Part shown: piece after piece, positions 1 to 8,344 of the stretch
How positions within the stretch are numbered: the stretch's first letter is position 1
Layout of the letters: each line of letters starts with the position of its first letter
Assembly: GCA_903864835.1 (NCBI GenBank)
Contig: CAIPHK010000045.1
Span: forward strand, 1-57,011
Origin: an uncultured bacterium
GTDB lineage: Bacteria; Margulisbacteria; Marinamargulisbacteria; SXXA01
Length of the DNA stretch: 57,011 nt
Reading direction: 5' to 3'
Program-made: the position numbers and the translations under genes
Notes under the pieces: model-generated
The model's input: only the letters and a program-made list of their open reading frames with translations
Databases searched by the model: none
What the model was told of the DNA's origin: nothing

Positions 1-1
1 A

Positions 2-139
2 GGTGGCCATCCGATAGAACTGGCTATGGATATATGGAAAACTTCAAAGCAAGTTTCCCACATCCCCACAGCCACTACGACGACTGATTTTATATCTCTT
101 TTTTGGACATCTCTGGTCCACCTTCAGGGGGCAAGCTCA
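2..139 (+). repeat. Terminal inverted repeat, left copy (138 bp)
   Basis: Positions 2-139 are the exact reverse complement of 56874-57011, checked base by base. The copies diverge immediately inside: left continues ATGAGTGTCA, right (reverse-complemented) continues GCCACAGGTT. The repeat contains a short hairpin GGAC-atctctg-GTCC near its inner edge. Open frames crossing it at both ends share the same predicted N-terminus, but I regard them as non-coding. It could be an end of a multicopy element that stopped assembly, or a real terminus of a linear molecule. The housekeeping gene content favours the first. Confidence 0.95.
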
Positions 140-228
140 ATGAGTGTCATAGTAAATTATCGGTGCTACCGACAAAAAAAATTCATTTTTCTAATTTTGG
201 ATGTCCGTAGACAGGCCATTTTTTCTTA

Positions 229-257
229 TTTACACAAGTCACCCCCCCATATAAAAT
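229..257 (+). promoter_or_regulatory. Promoter candidate, near-leaderless start of the 265 gene
   Basis: TTTACA at 229-234 and TAAAAT at 252-257 are separated by 17 bases and each match the sigma-70 consensus at five of six positions. The predicted transcription start (about 264) is one base before the ATG at 265, so the mRNA would be leaderless. An AGG three bases before the ATG is too close to be a good ribosome binding site. Confidence 0.45.
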
Positions 258-264
258 CAGGTCA

Positions 265-744
265 ATGAACCTACTTTCAATTGCGATCGGCCTTATAGTT
301 TTGACCGCCTCCCCTACTTTTTCACAACAAAAAATCGACACGTTTTCGCTAAGCGACCAAAAAAATGTAAGTCATAAAATTGAATTTCCTGCGTCCCAAA
401 ACAGAGTCATCATCGTGGGCGACATGGATTCCGTTGAGCAAGCTCGCCAATGGGGTGACCAACTCAAGAAAACATTGGGCAAACAGGTCGAGTATACAGC
501 AATCGCTGCGCTTGGACCGATCCCCGATTGGCAAAGAGGATTTTTAAAGGGAATGATCAAATCAGACCGTCCAAAACTCCTTGATTGGGAGAATAAGGTG
601 TCTCAGAAATGGGGATATACTCCGAAGCAATGTCTGGTCCTATTAGTAGGAAAAAACGGCGAAATTTTAAATCGTTCTGAAGGGGCCTATACCAAAGAGA
701 AGTTCGCCAGCTGGCTCCCAGCCACGTCCAATGCATCCCTCTGA
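265..744 (+). CDS. Small exported protein, possibly thioredoxin-like fold
   Basis: A 159-residue protein of unknown function. Residues 1-20 form a signal peptide (Met-Asn-Leu-Leu, hydrophobic core, Ala-Ser-Pro-Thr-Phe-Ser-Gln cleavage region). After that it looks like a thioredoxin-type fold without a CxxC motif: a hydrophobic strand VIIVGD near residue 48, a helix with paired charges, and a second strand LVLLVGKNGEI near residue 124 that resembles the beta-hairpin of TlpA/peroxiredoxin-like proteins. One cysteine lies just before that strand. It overlaps gmhB by 14 bases and is probably co-transcribed with it. The fold assignment is inference from pattern only. Confidence 0.7.
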   Translation: MNLLSIAIGLIVLTASPTFSQQKIDTFSLSDQKNVSHKIEFPASQNRVIIVGDMDSVEQARQWGDQLKKTLGKQVEYTAIAALGPIPDWQRGFLKGMIKSDRPKLLDWENKVSQKWGYTPKQCLVLLVGKNGEILNRSEGAYTKEKFASWLPATSNASL

Positions 745-1291
745 GTCCATCGTTAAATCGATCCAGTTCTCTTCACCTCACCCAAATCAGCCGACCATTT
801 TTCTGGACCGTGACGGCATCATCAACGTCGATGAGGGATACACCCACCGGATCGATCAGTTTGTATTCGTAGATGGAATCATCAAGGCCTGTCAGCGCTG
901 GCAAATTGCAGGGTATGCGATCATTGTCATCACCAATCAATCGGGAATCGATCGTGGGTACTACACCGACGCCGATTTTAAGACACTCACCCACTGGATG
1001 GTAGACGAATTCTCAAAAAATGACGTGACTATCCGTGCGGTATTTTATTGCCCACACACACCTAATTTCGGATGTATCTGCCGCAAGCCCAACCCCGGGA
1101 TGCTTCTTCACGCGATCACAGCGTATCAGCTGGACCCGTCAAATTGCTGGATGATTGGCGACAAGGAATCTGACATGGAGGCCGCAATCAATGCGGGGAT
1201 TTCAAATACCATTCTGGTCGGACCGTCCCCGGCTTCGACAAGAAGCAAATTTCAAGCCAATACTATAATCGACACCCAACTTATCGTGTAA
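731..1291 (+). CDS. gmhB: D-glycero-beta-D-manno-heptose-1,7-bisphosphate 7-phosphatase
   Basis: A HAD-superfamily phosphatase of 186 residues, the usual GmhB length. It removes the C7 phosphate in ADP-heptose synthesis for the LPS inner core, in the cytoplasm. Motif I is FLDRDG (nucleophile Asp26, acid Asp28), motif II VITNQSG, motif III RKPNPG, motif IV GDKESD. The GmhB zinc loop is present as Cys-Pro-His followed by Cys-Ile-Cys just before motif III. This separates it from histidinol phosphatase HisB-N with fair but not full certainty. The ATG overlaps the end of the upstream gene. No gmhA, hldE or waa genes are in the window. Confidence 0.88.
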   Translation: MHPSESIVKSIQFSSPHPNQPTIFLDRDGIINVDEGYTHRIDQFVFVDGIIKACQRWQIAGYAIIVITNQSGIDRGYYTDADFKTLTHWMVDEFSKNDVTIRAVFYCPHTPNFGCICRKPNPGMLLHAITAYQLDPSNCWMIGDKESDMEAAINAGISNTILVGPSPASTRSKFQANTIIDTQLIV

Positions 1292-1333
1292 GAGACCGAC
1301 TAAAACGCAAAATACCGCATTCCCAAGGAATCG

Positions 1334-2347
1334 TCATAGGATAACCCGAGGTGCGACCACTAATGGAAGTATGAACCCTGATGCCACCGACATCGTCGGC
1401 ACCCGTATATCCGAAAAGGTATAAGTCGCTCCCCCAACCCTATAGTTATAGGTTCCAGATACCGGTTGTCCTCCCTCGACATCAAACTGATACCGTTCAT
1501 AGAGTAGATTCTCTTCATAAAGTTGGTTGGTATACCCGCCCGCATCTGCAAATCGATAGTCGAAACTTGAGGGTGCTGAAAAACGAGACTTCGCTATTTC
1601 AAATATGACTCCCGTACTCGTATAACTAAATTGAGTCGAATCCGGCAAAAATGAATTTTTTATTGCATTCATGGTGACGACAGCGTCCGCCACGCGAGGT
1701 TGGAATCGATTATGGAAATCCAGATACGGGGTAAATCCTTCCAAAATATCCATGATACCGTTGCTGTCCACATCGGGATTCACATACCTCAAACTCACAT
1801 CATCCAATCGTCCCCAAAAATCAGCATCGGAGGATGACATCGAAATCGCGGACAACAGATCAGCGAACGAAATTGAGGGGCTTGCAATGGCGGCATCTGA
1901 CGTCGGTGATGAGGTCATCGAAATCTCACCCAAGTCAACCCCAGTCGCAGTTCCTGCTGGACGCAACGTGTCTAACAATTGCGATCTAAACTTCGCCACG
2001 ATCATATTTGTACCAACTTGAGATCGATCAACAAAGACGATAATCCACGCCTTACCCGGATCGATATCGATATAAAAATTTGAGGTAGTTACCGTTCCAA
2101 GCTTCCTCGAATAACCATCTGCAGACACAGCGATAACATCCGTTATTACCTTGGCACCGATGGTCAACTTGGTCTGATATCCACTGATATGCCCCCCCGG
2201 ACGGCCACTAATGCCCGCACCAAAGGTTCCGCTAACCCTAAAATCAGCGCCGCTATCACTCTGCGAGGATGATGCACTCCCGCAGCCTCCCAAACACAGC
2301 AGAATCAATGATAGGCACACCCAAATAGTCGATTGTTTGAATTTCAT
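1334..2347 (-). CDS. Hypothetical lipoprotein with one calcium-loop motif
   Basis: The protein starts MKFKQ and has a short hydrophobic core ending in the lipobox LGGC, so it should be lipid-anchored. Ser/Gly-rich sequence follows the Cys. Around the middle there is a D-x-D-x-N-G-x-x-D loop (NPDVDSNGIMDILEG), typical of dockerin/EF-hand or thrombospondin-type-3 calcium sites. The rest shows beta-rich, low-charge sequence and no family I recognise. An upstream in-frame ATG at 2359 would add four residues; I chose 2347 because it gives a standard lipoprotein signal. It lies directly downstream of the phosphohexomutase gene on the same strand. Confidence 0.7.
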   Translation of the reverse strand: MKFKQSTIWVCLSLILLCLGGCGSASSSQSDSGADFRVSGTFGAGISGRPGGHISGYQTKLTIGAKVITDVIAVSADGYSRKLGTVTTSNFYIDIDPGKAWIIVFVDRSQVGTNMIVAKFRSQLLDTLRPAGTATGVDLGEISMTSSPTSDAAIASPSISFADLLSAISMSSSDADFWGRLDDVSLRYVNPDVDSNGIMDILEGFTPYLDFHNRFQPRVADAVVTMNAIKNSFLPDSTQFSYTSTGVIFEIAKSRFSAPSSFDYRFADAGGYTNQLYEENLLYERYQFDVEGGQPVSGTYNYRVGGATYTFSDIRVPTMSVASGFILPLVVAPRVIL

Positions 2348-2393
2348 GGGATCAGTCATTCCCCGATCCCATCCTTCGCAAAACACCCGACGA

Positions 2394-3815
2394 CTACTTA
2401 AATTGAGCTGCCCAATCCATTCCGGCCTTCACCAATTCGCGAGTCCTGCGCTCATCCAGACTTTCAGCATAAATCCGTCCGACAGGTTCGGTACCTGATA
2501 ACCGAATCAACACCCACGATCCGTCCTCCCAAATCCATTTCTTTCCATCAATGGTTGACGTGGACGCTGGCGCTTCAAGCGTCAAAAAACCAGCGGTTTT
2601 TTCCAACTCAACCCCCACATCTTCCCGACGACTTGAATCAAATTGAAATCGATCCTCTAGGAATACAAAATTTCCCACCAAGTCAACGATTTCCGCCACC
2701 AATCCTGAGACAGGAAGGTGCCGACGTCCGCCAATCAAGGCGAGTAATACCGCCGGTAAAAAACCACATTTCTCATACAGATAATCTGAAACCGAAAATC
2801 CACCGGAACTTTCCACCCCAATCAGTCGCGTCCTTGCATCCCCAAACGCGGGTGTAAAAAATTTAAACCCAACTGCGGTCTCCAAATAGACTTTGCCCAA
2901 CCTCTGGCACACTGCGCGAAGAATCGCCGACGAGGCAACCGTCGACACAATCCCGTCGACATCAATTCCTTGGCCCACCCAATCAACCAAGACGATTGCC
3001 GCCACCATTTCTGGAGACAAGGGAACCCCGTTTTCATCACAAATTGCATGCCGATCAGCGTCGGGATCATGTCCAACACCCAAATACGAACGACAAGCCA
3101 ACACCGCAACTCTAAGGTCATCCAATGCAACCTGTGCCGTTGGATTGGGCTCAATCCCCCCAAAATCCGATCGTCCATCGGCATGTAGAATATCAATAAC
3201 ATGAACGCCCACCCGACCATCTAAAGCGCGCCAAATATCCGTAGACGTTCCATGTCGGCTATCCACCACAATCGGTACCAACGCCGACTTTTGATAGAGC
3301 CTACCCACATAGCTACACACAAAGTCCGAAAATGCCTGAATAGGATCAATCACCGCAATCGGTCCCGGTTGAGCATTGATTATGGCCGGTGGATCAACAA
3401 TAAACCCTTCAATTGCCGTTGTTACATCCGTCGTGGCGGGTCCCCCAGGCGGCGGATTAAACTTAATCCCATTATATTCAGGCGGGTTGTGGGACGCTGT
3501 AAATATAATACCGCCACCAACGCCCTGAGTTTTAACGAACCAAGAAATCAAGGGGGTAGGCACTGGGTTTTCGACGAGTTGAACGGAAATTCCCATTCCC
3601 GACAATACAGTTGCGGCCATCCAAGGAAACCCATCGCTGGCAATTGAATTACCCTGTCGAGGGTCATAGCCAATAACAACACTGGCCCCCTTATTCGCCA
3701 ATAGCCAATGGCCAATCGCCGCGCTAATTGTCCTCACATGCTCTACCGTAAACGTGTCGCCGACAATTCCACGATACCCGGACGTCCCAAAGGCAATAGG
3801 TTTTAATGACATCAT
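2394..3815 (-). CDS. Phosphoglucomutase/phosphomannomutase family protein
   Basis: A 473-residue alpha-D-phosphohexomutase that interconverts hexose-1- and hexose-6-phosphates for sugar-nucleotide synthesis. All four active-site loops are visible: the phosphoserine loop TASHNP, the metal-binding loop DPDADR, the sugar-binding loop GVESSGG, and the C-terminal phosphate-binding loop RLSGTEPVGRIYAE. The N-terminus FGTSGYRG is also typical. Substrate preference (glucose, mannose or glucosamine) cannot be told; the order of the loops fits the PGM/PMM group better than GlmM. The start is the first of two adjacent ATGs. tRNA-Leu lies just upstream on the same strand. Confidence 0.9.
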   Translation of the reverse strand: MMSLKPIAFGTSGYRGIVGDTFTVEHVRTISAAIGHWLLANKGASVVIGYDPRQGNSIASDGFPWMAATVLSGMGISVQLVENPVPTPLISWFVKTQGVGGGIIFTASHNPPEYNGIKFNPPPGGPATTDVTTAIEGFIVDPPAIINAQPGPIAVIDPIQAFSDFVCSYVGRLYQKSALVPIVVDSRHGTSTDIWRALDGRVGVHVIDILHADGRSDFGGIEPNPTAQVALDDLRVAVLACRSYLGVGHDPDADRHAICDENGVPLSPEMVAAIVLVDWVGQGIDVDGIVSTVASSAILRAVCQRLGKVYLETAVGFKFFTPAFGDARTRLIGVESSGGFSVSDYLYEKCGFLPAVLLALIGGRRHLPVSGLVAEIVDLVGNFVFLEDRFQFDSSRREDVGVELEKTAGFLTLEAPASTSTIDGKKWIWEDGSWVLIRLSGTEPVGRIYAESLDERRTRELVKAGMDWAAQFK

Positions 3816-3829
3816 ATAAGTTTAAATGT

Positions 3830-3914
3830 TGGTGCCGAGGACAGGACTTGAACCTGCACAGGTTTCCCCGCTAACCCCTCAAGCTAGTGTGTCTACCAAT
3901 TTCACCACCTCGGC
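3830..3914 (-). tRNA. tRNA-Leu (anticodon GAG)
   Basis: A class II tRNA of 85 nt including an encoded CCA (TGG at 3830-3832 on the plus strand). The acceptor arm is GCCGAGG paired with CCTCGGC, discriminator A. The anticodon arm is CTAGC-TTGAGGG-GTTAG, giving anticodon GAG, which reads CUC leucine codons. A long variable arm and a T arm with GGTTCAAGTCC are present. A TATAGT -10-like element lies just upstream (about 3925-3930). Confidence 0.96.
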
Positions 3915-3942
3915 AAGGCTGGCTACTATACCATTCCGTACT

Positions 3943-3991
3943 AAAAAAAAAAACTGGCCGAACTACTGCGCCGATTCGGTTTCATTCGGCC
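3943..3991 (-). terminator. Probable intrinsic terminator after the MFS gene
   Basis: On the minus strand GGCCGAA (3991-3985) pairs with TTCGGCC (3962-3956), followed by a run of eleven T (plus-strand A at 3943-3953). The 22-nt loop is long but contains a nested CCGAATCGG. The hairpin overlaps the last codons of the transporter and separates it from tRNA-Leu. Confidence 0.55.
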
Positions 3992-5198
3992 GCTGAGGAT
4001 CATGAGGGTTCACCAACTTGACCCTAAATGCCACCAGTATAGATAACAATGTCACCAAGGCCGACATTACACCGACCCACCCATAATGATGAAGTTCGCC
4101 ACCCGCACCGCGGACAATCATCACCCCCGCCACAGATGCGCCAATTCCTGACCCCAATTGTTGGACCGCTGTGGCGATACTCATAAAACTTCCGCGACGA
4201 TCCGCCGTGACACTCGATGTAATCATCGCCATTGCCGGAACAAACCGTCCGGACACCAAAATAAAAAACAGGGTGGTTACAATCAACATCAAGCCCATTG
4301 GTAATCGTGGCATCAATGGCAACGCTAATATGGGAATAATGGCTAACAAGCCGACAATCGTAAACAACCGTCGCTTCCCAAACCGATCCGACAACCGACC
4401 TATAATTGGTGATGAAAAAAACGTCAGTGCACCACCCCACAAATACACCCACGACAAATTATGCTCGGCCATTCCAACATTCGACACCAAATAGGTGCTG
4501 ATATAAGGAATCAATGAAAATCCGGAAAACACCAACAGAAAGTTCAACGCAATGGCCCATAATTCATTCGGTGAGCGCAAGGTCCGAACGACGAGACTAA
4601 TGGGCGTCAACTTAACCAGAGGCTTGTGCTGAAAATGGCCAGTCATAGAGGGCATAGCAACCCAGGCCACCGCTGCAAAAATTAGTCCAAGTACTCCAAT
4701 TCCAAGGAACGGAGAATGCCATCCCCAGTGGCTCGCTGCCCAAAGGCCAATGGGAATCCCAACGACCGACGCAACGGAGAACGACGACATGACAATTCCC
4801 GTTGCCCGTCCCCGCTGTGACTCTGGAAATGCGTCCCCGATTACAGAAAAGATCAACGCAGCCAACATTCCACCAAATGCACCAGCTACTACCCTAGAGA
4901 CAATCAGCGTCAGATGGGATTCCGCAAACGCGCAGCCTATAGTACCCGCCAAAAATCCAATATATAACACCAGTAATGCATTTTTTCGATCAAATCGATC
5001 TAAAAGATATGCCCCCAAAACCCCAAACAATCCGGCGCTAAATGTATACGACGATACAATCCAGGCAAACGCCGAGGGTCCAATATCAAATATCCGCATT
5101 AATTGCGGGCCCAACGGCATCATAATGACAAAATCAAGAATATGGGTGAACGATATTGCAGCGAGTAGGAAGATCAGGATATTTTGGTTTTTTATCAT
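3963..5198 (-). CDS. MFS family transporter, probable drug/metabolite exporter
   Basis: A 411-residue polytopic inner-membrane protein with about twelve hydrophobic segments. The loop between helices 2 and 3 carries the MFS signature variant GVLGAYLLDRFDRKN, and the matching half-repeat SSPIIGRLSDRFGKRR sits between helices 8 and 9. Length and layout fit the DHA1-type proton-coupled exporters (AraJ/Bcr-like), which act as single polypeptides. The start ATG overlaps the stop of the upstream gene as ATGA, so the two are translationally coupled. The substrate cannot be predicted. Confidence 0.88.
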   Translation of the reverse strand: MIKNQNILIFLLAAISFTHILDFVIMMPLGPQLMRIFDIGPSAFAWIVSSYTFSAGLFGVLGAYLLDRFDRKNALLVLYIGFLAGTIGCAFAESHLTLIVSRVVAGAFGGMLAALIFSVIGDAFPESQRGRATGIVMSSFSVASVVGIPIGLWAASHWGWHSPFLGIGVLGLIFAAVAWVAMPSMTGHFQHKPLVKLTPISLVVRTLRSPNELWAIALNFLLVFSGFSLIPYISTYLVSNVGMAEHNLSWVYLWGGALTFFSSPIIGRLSDRFGKRRLFTIVGLLAIIPILALPLMPRLPMGLMLIVTTLFFILVSGRFVPAMAMITSSVTADRRGSFMSIATAVQQLGSGIGASVAGVMIVRGAGGELHHYGWVGVMSALVTLLSILVAFRVKLVNPHDPQRPNETESAQ

Positions 5199-6085
5199 GG
5201 CTGTAACTCAACATTTCTACTCGGGTTTGCAATAAGAGCTATTGGGCCGGACGATCTAAATAAGGTTCGATTCTCCCGAAATGGAATCTTGACTTCGATT
5301 TCAGAATATTCCGGGCTATCCGATAGATTGACCAACACCACCCCGACCGGTGAAATGTAAAATTCAGGGTCATCTCTATATAAATGAAATTTAGTAGTAT
5401 CTAAATGGGCTTCATCGAGATCAACTCGTGCATGATCCCACAATCGGACAATAAAATCTTGGTAAGGGTACCCCAAGACATCCCGAAGCAGCAGTGCGCG
5501 GCTTAATGAGATATCTACAGAAAACCCTGCGACCCGTTTTGCCGGGTACAACTGGCGTTTTCCGCCAAAACTCCACTGAACTCGATAGCGAATTGCAACA
5601 ATCGATTTGGAAAAATACGACACGTCGCCTTGAATCTTTAGAGACGCGGATTGGCTCCCAAACCCAGGAATTAGTGTTTTATCTTCAAGGTGCGCCACCG
5701 CATCTTTTTTGAGTTGCTCGAGCATCCGTTCTTCAACCGCTTCAAAATTGGACAGTAGCAGTCGATTCAATTCACTACGACTCAGTACCTCCCCATAATA
5801 TTCCAACTGAGGATACGCGTATTCATAATCGATCGAAAAAGACTCTTTCCCAGCGTCGATTTTCACCGTCTTTTGGCCCCTAACCATTCGAAAAGACGTC
5901 GGCACTACTTTTCGTAAGTACCCCGGATCTAAATAGGGAGCCCTGACTTTAAACAAAAGTGCCGTGAGCGGATTGCCCTCAGACGCTAATTCGTCATATG
6001 AATATTTCACAATACCAATGATAAAAACAATCGCAATAATCTTGATCCACGTTACCGTAGAACTCTTTGAATTTTTAGGCCCCAT
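5195..6085 (-). CDS. Membrane-anchored protein, RsiV/DUF3298-like
   Basis: Starting at the ATG at 6085 gives 296 residues: a charged N-terminus, one transmembrane segment (WIKIIAIVFIIGIVKY) and a large periplasmic domain. The C-terminal third has the pattern FYISPVGVVLV followed by EIEVKIPF, which resembles the DUF3298 half of RsiV-type proteins; the strand just before that region also fits. Similarity is weak and recognised by eye only. It is coupled by a 4-bp overlap to the MFS exporter downstream. A longer open frame to 6112 adds nine residues with no better ribosome site. Confidence 0.6.
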   Translation of the reverse strand: MGPKNSKSSTVTWIKIIAIVFIIGIVKYSYDELASEGNPLTALLFKVRAPYLDPGYLRKVVPTSFRMVRGQKTVKIDAGKESFSIDYEYAYPQLEYYGEVLSRSELNRLLLSNFEAVEERMLEQLKKDAVAHLEDKTLIPGFGSQSASLKIQGDVSYFSKSIVAIRYRVQWSFGGKRQLYPAKRVAGFSVDISLSRALLLRDVLGYPYQDFIVRLWDHARVDLDEAHLDTTKFHLYRDDPEFYISPVGVVLVNLSDSPEYSEIEVKIPFRENRTLFRSSGPIALIANPSRNVELQP

Positions 6086-6130
6086 ATGACCGTCACAGTG
6101 ACTGAATTTCAACCCTCCGTCAATTTTAAT

Positions 6131-6159
6131 TTGACAAGGCGTCTACTTTTTAATTGTAT
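6131..6159 (+). promoter_or_regulatory. Promoter candidate for the glutaredoxin-BolA cluster
   Basis: A perfect TTGACA (6131-6136) is followed after 17 bases by TTGTAT (6154-6159), a three-of-six match to TATAAT. Predicted start is near 6166, four bases before the ATG at 6170, and no Shine-Dalgarno sequence precedes that ATG. This again suggests a near-leaderless mRNA. Confidence 0.4.
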
Positions 6160-6169
6160 TACGAATACT

Positions 6170-6415
6170 ATGAATAACCCCGAGCTCTCTTTGTACCATT
6201 TCGAGGCCTGTCCTTATTGCCAAAAGGTCCGGAGATTTATCACTGACAACAATCTAAATGTTCCAATGAAAGATATTCATTTAGATCCAATAGCCCGAGA
6301 AACATTGATCCAAATAGGCGGAAAATCTCAAGTACCTTGTTTATTTATTGATGGTAAAGCACTGTATGAATCTGCGGATATCATCCAGTGGCTTACCGAT
6401 CATCAGGTGGCATAA
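6170..6415 (+). CDS. Glutaredoxin (dithiol, CPYC)
   Basis: An 81-residue glutaredoxin starting MNNPELSLYHF. It has the redox motif CPYC near residue 14, the cis-proline context SQVPCLF and a final helix, so it is complete. It reduces disulfides or glutathione-mixed disulfides in the cytoplasm. An open frame extends upstream to 6086, but the added 28 residues do not belong to the family. Its downstream neighbours BolA and CGFS glutaredoxin are closely spaced on the same strand, suggesting a redox/Fe-S operon. Whether the organism uses glutathione is unknown. Confidence 0.85.
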   Translation: MNNPELSLYHFEACPYCQKVRRFITDNNLNVPMKDIHLDPIARETLIQIGGKSQVPCLFIDGKALYESADIIQWLTDHQVA

Positions 6416-6419
6416 CCCA

Positions 6420-6662
6420 ATGATAGTCGATCAAATTAGGACAACCATCTTAAATGCCATTCCTGACGCAGAAGTCCTAGTGACCGACCCGATGAATGAT
6501 GGCCAACATTTTCAAGCGGTGGTAATCAGTCCGCAATTTGAAGGTCTCTCATTGATCAAGCAACATCAGATGGTGATGAAACCACTGACGCAGGGCTTTG
6601 CCACAACGGTTCACGCACTTAGTCTAAAAACATTCTCTCCCACACAATGGGAAAAACAATAG
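6420..6662 (+). CDS. bolA: BolA/IbaG family protein
   Basis: An 80-residue BolA-like protein starting MIVDQI. It shows the family layout: N-terminal helix with IRTTILNAIPDAEV, a central beta segment with DGQHFQAVVIS (the conserved His of the family), and the C-terminal segment HALSLKTFSPTQW, where the second conserved His sits. Small BolA/IbaG proteins bind CGFS glutaredoxins through a bridging [2Fe-2S] cluster. The gene follows the CPYC glutaredoxin by four bases and ends in the ribosome binding site of the CGFS glutaredoxin gene, which supports that partnership. Confidence 0.88.
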   Translation: MIVDQIRTTILNAIPDAEVLVTDPMNDGQHFQAVVISPQFEGLSLIKQHQMVMKPLTQGFATTVHALSLKTFSPTQWEKQ

Positions 6663-6670
6663 GAGGCCCT

Positions 6671-6994
6671 ATGACAACCGATCTCGAGTCCACCAAAGCA
6701 CAAATACAAGCCGATATTACAAGCAACCCGATTGTTCTTTATATGAAAGGCGATAAAAGCCAGCCCCAGTGTGGGTTTTCTTCCCAAGTGGTTCAAATCC
6801 TCACTCACCTTGGAGTCGATTTTGTGACCCGCGATATATTGGCGGACGAAACGCTTCGGCAAGCCATCAAAGAATTTTCAGATTGGCCGACAATCCCTCA
6901 GCTCTATATCAACGGTGAATTTATTGGGGGTTGCGACATCACCACTGAATTATTCCAATCCGGTGAACTCCAACAAATTCTGGGAAAGAACTAA
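6671..6994 (+). CDS. grxD: Monothiol (CGFS) glutaredoxin, Grx4 type
   Basis: A 107-residue Grx4-like protein with the diagnostic CGFS motif near residue 35, the WPTIPQLYINGEFIGG segment (cis-Pro and glutathione-binding loop) and the GGCD motif. CGFS glutaredoxins carry and transfer [2Fe-2S] clusters and partner with BolA. The start ATG at 6671 has a strong AGGAGG eight bases upstream, which overlaps the bolA stop codon; an upstream ATG at 6647 is rejected. The 3' end overlaps folP. Confidence 0.92.
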   Translation: MTTDLESTKAQIQADITSNPIVLYMKGDKSQPQCGFSSQVVQILTHLGVDFVTRDILADETLRQAIKEFSDWPTIPQLYINGEFIGGCDITTELFQSGELQQILGKN

Positions 6995-7784
6995 GTCCCA
7001 GGCGCCTATTTTAATGGGGGTCATTAACCTGACCCCTGATTCTTTTTCTGATGGCGGGTCCTACTCCACACCAGACGCAGCGTGGGCGCAAATCGATAAA
7101 CTGATACTGCATGGCGCGGAAATCATCGATATCGGCGCAGAATCAACTCGACCAGGAGCACTCCCGGTGCCGCCCGCCGTCCAGATTGACCGGTTGGGTC
7201 CGATTCTAACTCGATTTAAACACCGGTATTCCGTTGGACTGTCGGTCGATACTACGTCATCGGCGGTTGCTGAATTCGCGCTACAATTTGGCACGGATAT
7301 CATTAACGATATCTCCGCTCTCCGTTTTGAACCTGAACTTGCAGGCCATATCGCTAACTGGGATGCCATTGTTGTGCTCAACCACAGCCGAGCCACACCC
7401 GAAACAATGCAAAGTCAACCCCATTACGATGATGTCGTTTCAGAAATCCTAAGTGAGTTAACCCAATCCATAACACTGGCACGGGCTGCTGGTATAAACA
7501 AAATCATTGTCGATCCGGGAATAGGATTTGGAAAAACCCTTGATAACAATCTAGAAACCCTTAGGCATCTGCGCCGCTTCGAAACACTGGGCTATCCCAT
7601 CATGGTCGGCACTTCTCGGAAATCGTTTATTGCAAAAATCACAGGAGAAACCGACACTTCCCGCCTTGCCGGCACCATTTCATCCACGTTGTGGGCCATT
7701 AACAATGGCGCTCGTGTCCTCCGGGTTCACGACGTAGAGGAAGTGAGTAAAGCAGTAAACGTATGGCAGAGGATCAACGGCTAG
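6963..7784 (+). CDS. folP: Dihydropteroate synthase
   Basis: DHPS condenses 6-hydroxymethyl-dihydropterin pyrophosphate with p-aminobenzoate in folate synthesis. Family motifs: GVINLTPDSFSDGG, DIGAESTRPGA (pterin pyrophosphate and pABA loops), DIINDISA, IIVDPGIGFGKT, and GTSRKSFIAK (catalytic Ser-Arg-Lys). With the GTG at 6963 the protein is 273 residues, a normal length. A GTG at 6915 would extend it further into grxD, and the ATG at 7014 would remove the first beta strand; none has a good ribosome site, so the start is uncertain. It overlaps grxD and likely depends on its translation. Confidence 0.93.
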   Translation: MNSNKFWERTKSQAPILMGVINLTPDSFSDGGSYSTPDAAWAQIDKLILHGAEIIDIGAESTRPGALPVPPAVQIDRLGPILTRFKHRYSVGLSVDTTSSAVAEFALQFGTDIINDISALRFEPELAGHIANWDAIVVLNHSRATPETMQSQPHYDDVVSEILSELTQSITLARAAGINKIIVDPGIGFGKTLDNNLETLRHLRRFETLGYPIMVGTSRKSFIAKITGETDTSRLAGTISSTLWAINNGARVLRVHDVEEVSKAVNVWQRING

Positions 7785-8117
7785 TTATAACCCCAGCGTT
7801 TTTTGCTCGATCTCAGCGATAGTCCGTATTCGTGCGGCAATTTGTTGAACAATTTTATGAACGGGTTCTGCCTCGTCCTCATCTTTCATTTCGTCAACTT
7901 CACTCACCCGATAAATACTATCTTTTTCTTTTTTTTTGGCCAAAGCCATCTGGCCGGCTTCGTTTGCCGCTGGAACCACCACTGTCTGTAGATACGTTGC
8001 CGCATTTTGTAGGGCTTTGGTAAATTGTGCGGGATCCGTTTGAGCCGCACCTGGACCGGGCTTGGAAGACTGCCGATTAAGCGATGAGTCGCCGGATACG
8101 TTCACTAGACGGTCCAC
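7785..8117 (-). CDS. Hypothetical small protein
   Basis: A 110-residue polar protein with a GTG start overlapping the 3' end of the preceding small gene. The N-terminal 30 residues are Ser/Gly/Pro-rich and probably disordered. The middle (FTKALQNAATYLQTVVVPAANEAG) is helical, then a Lys-rich stretch and an acidic stretch lead to a C-terminal amphipathic helix. I recognise no family. It is the last gene of the glyA-led minus-strand cluster and converges tail to tail on folP with no visible terminator between them. Confidence 0.55.
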   Translation of the reverse strand: MDRLVNVSGDSSLNRQSSKPGPGAAQTDPAQFTKALQNAATYLQTVVVPAANEAGQMALAKKKEKDSIYRVSEVDEMKDEDEAEPVHKIVQQIAARIRTIAEIEQKTLGL

Positions 8118-8293
8118 CCCTTTTTGTCCCCAAATTTTACCTCAGGGCGAGTTTGATCCTTACCAAACAAAGCGTCGTCTAGTTCCTTCTTAAGATGAGG
8201 ATATCCAATTTCATCCAAACGTTCTTTGGCCGCTGATACCAGCCGCTCAGACATCCTATTTGAAGCAAAGAATTCTGGATTATAGTTCGACAT
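8105..8293 (-). CDS. Hypothetical small protein (62 aa)
   Basis: A 62-residue soluble protein beginning MSNYNPEFF. The ATG at 8293 is preceded by AGGGGG at good spacing; an upstream in-frame start at 8311 is less likely. The sequence is mainly helical and charged (SERLVSAAKERLDEIG, LKKELDDALFG) with a basic tail. I recognise no family. It overlaps the next gene by 13 bases and lies in the string of three small unknown genes after arsR. Confidence 0.6.
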   Translation of the reverse strand: MSNYNPEFFASNRMSERLVSAAKERLDEIGYPHLKKELDDALFGKDQTRPEVKFGDKKGWTV

Positions 8294-8344
8294 TAAACCC
8301 CCTAATTTCACTCAAGGATTCCCCGAACCCATGAGAATCAAACA

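Noticed and set aside
26-268. Open frame of 80 codons across the left terminal repeat, matching the start of a frame at the right end
   Set aside because: The shared part is just the inverted repeat read in the same frame; low-complexity Thr/Ser-rich product, no ribosome site, no family.
3963-5198. Long open frames on the plus strand opposite the MFS gene (for example 4750-5235)
   Set aside because: They are antisense shadows of a clear transporter; composition Asn/Thr/Pro-rich without motifs.
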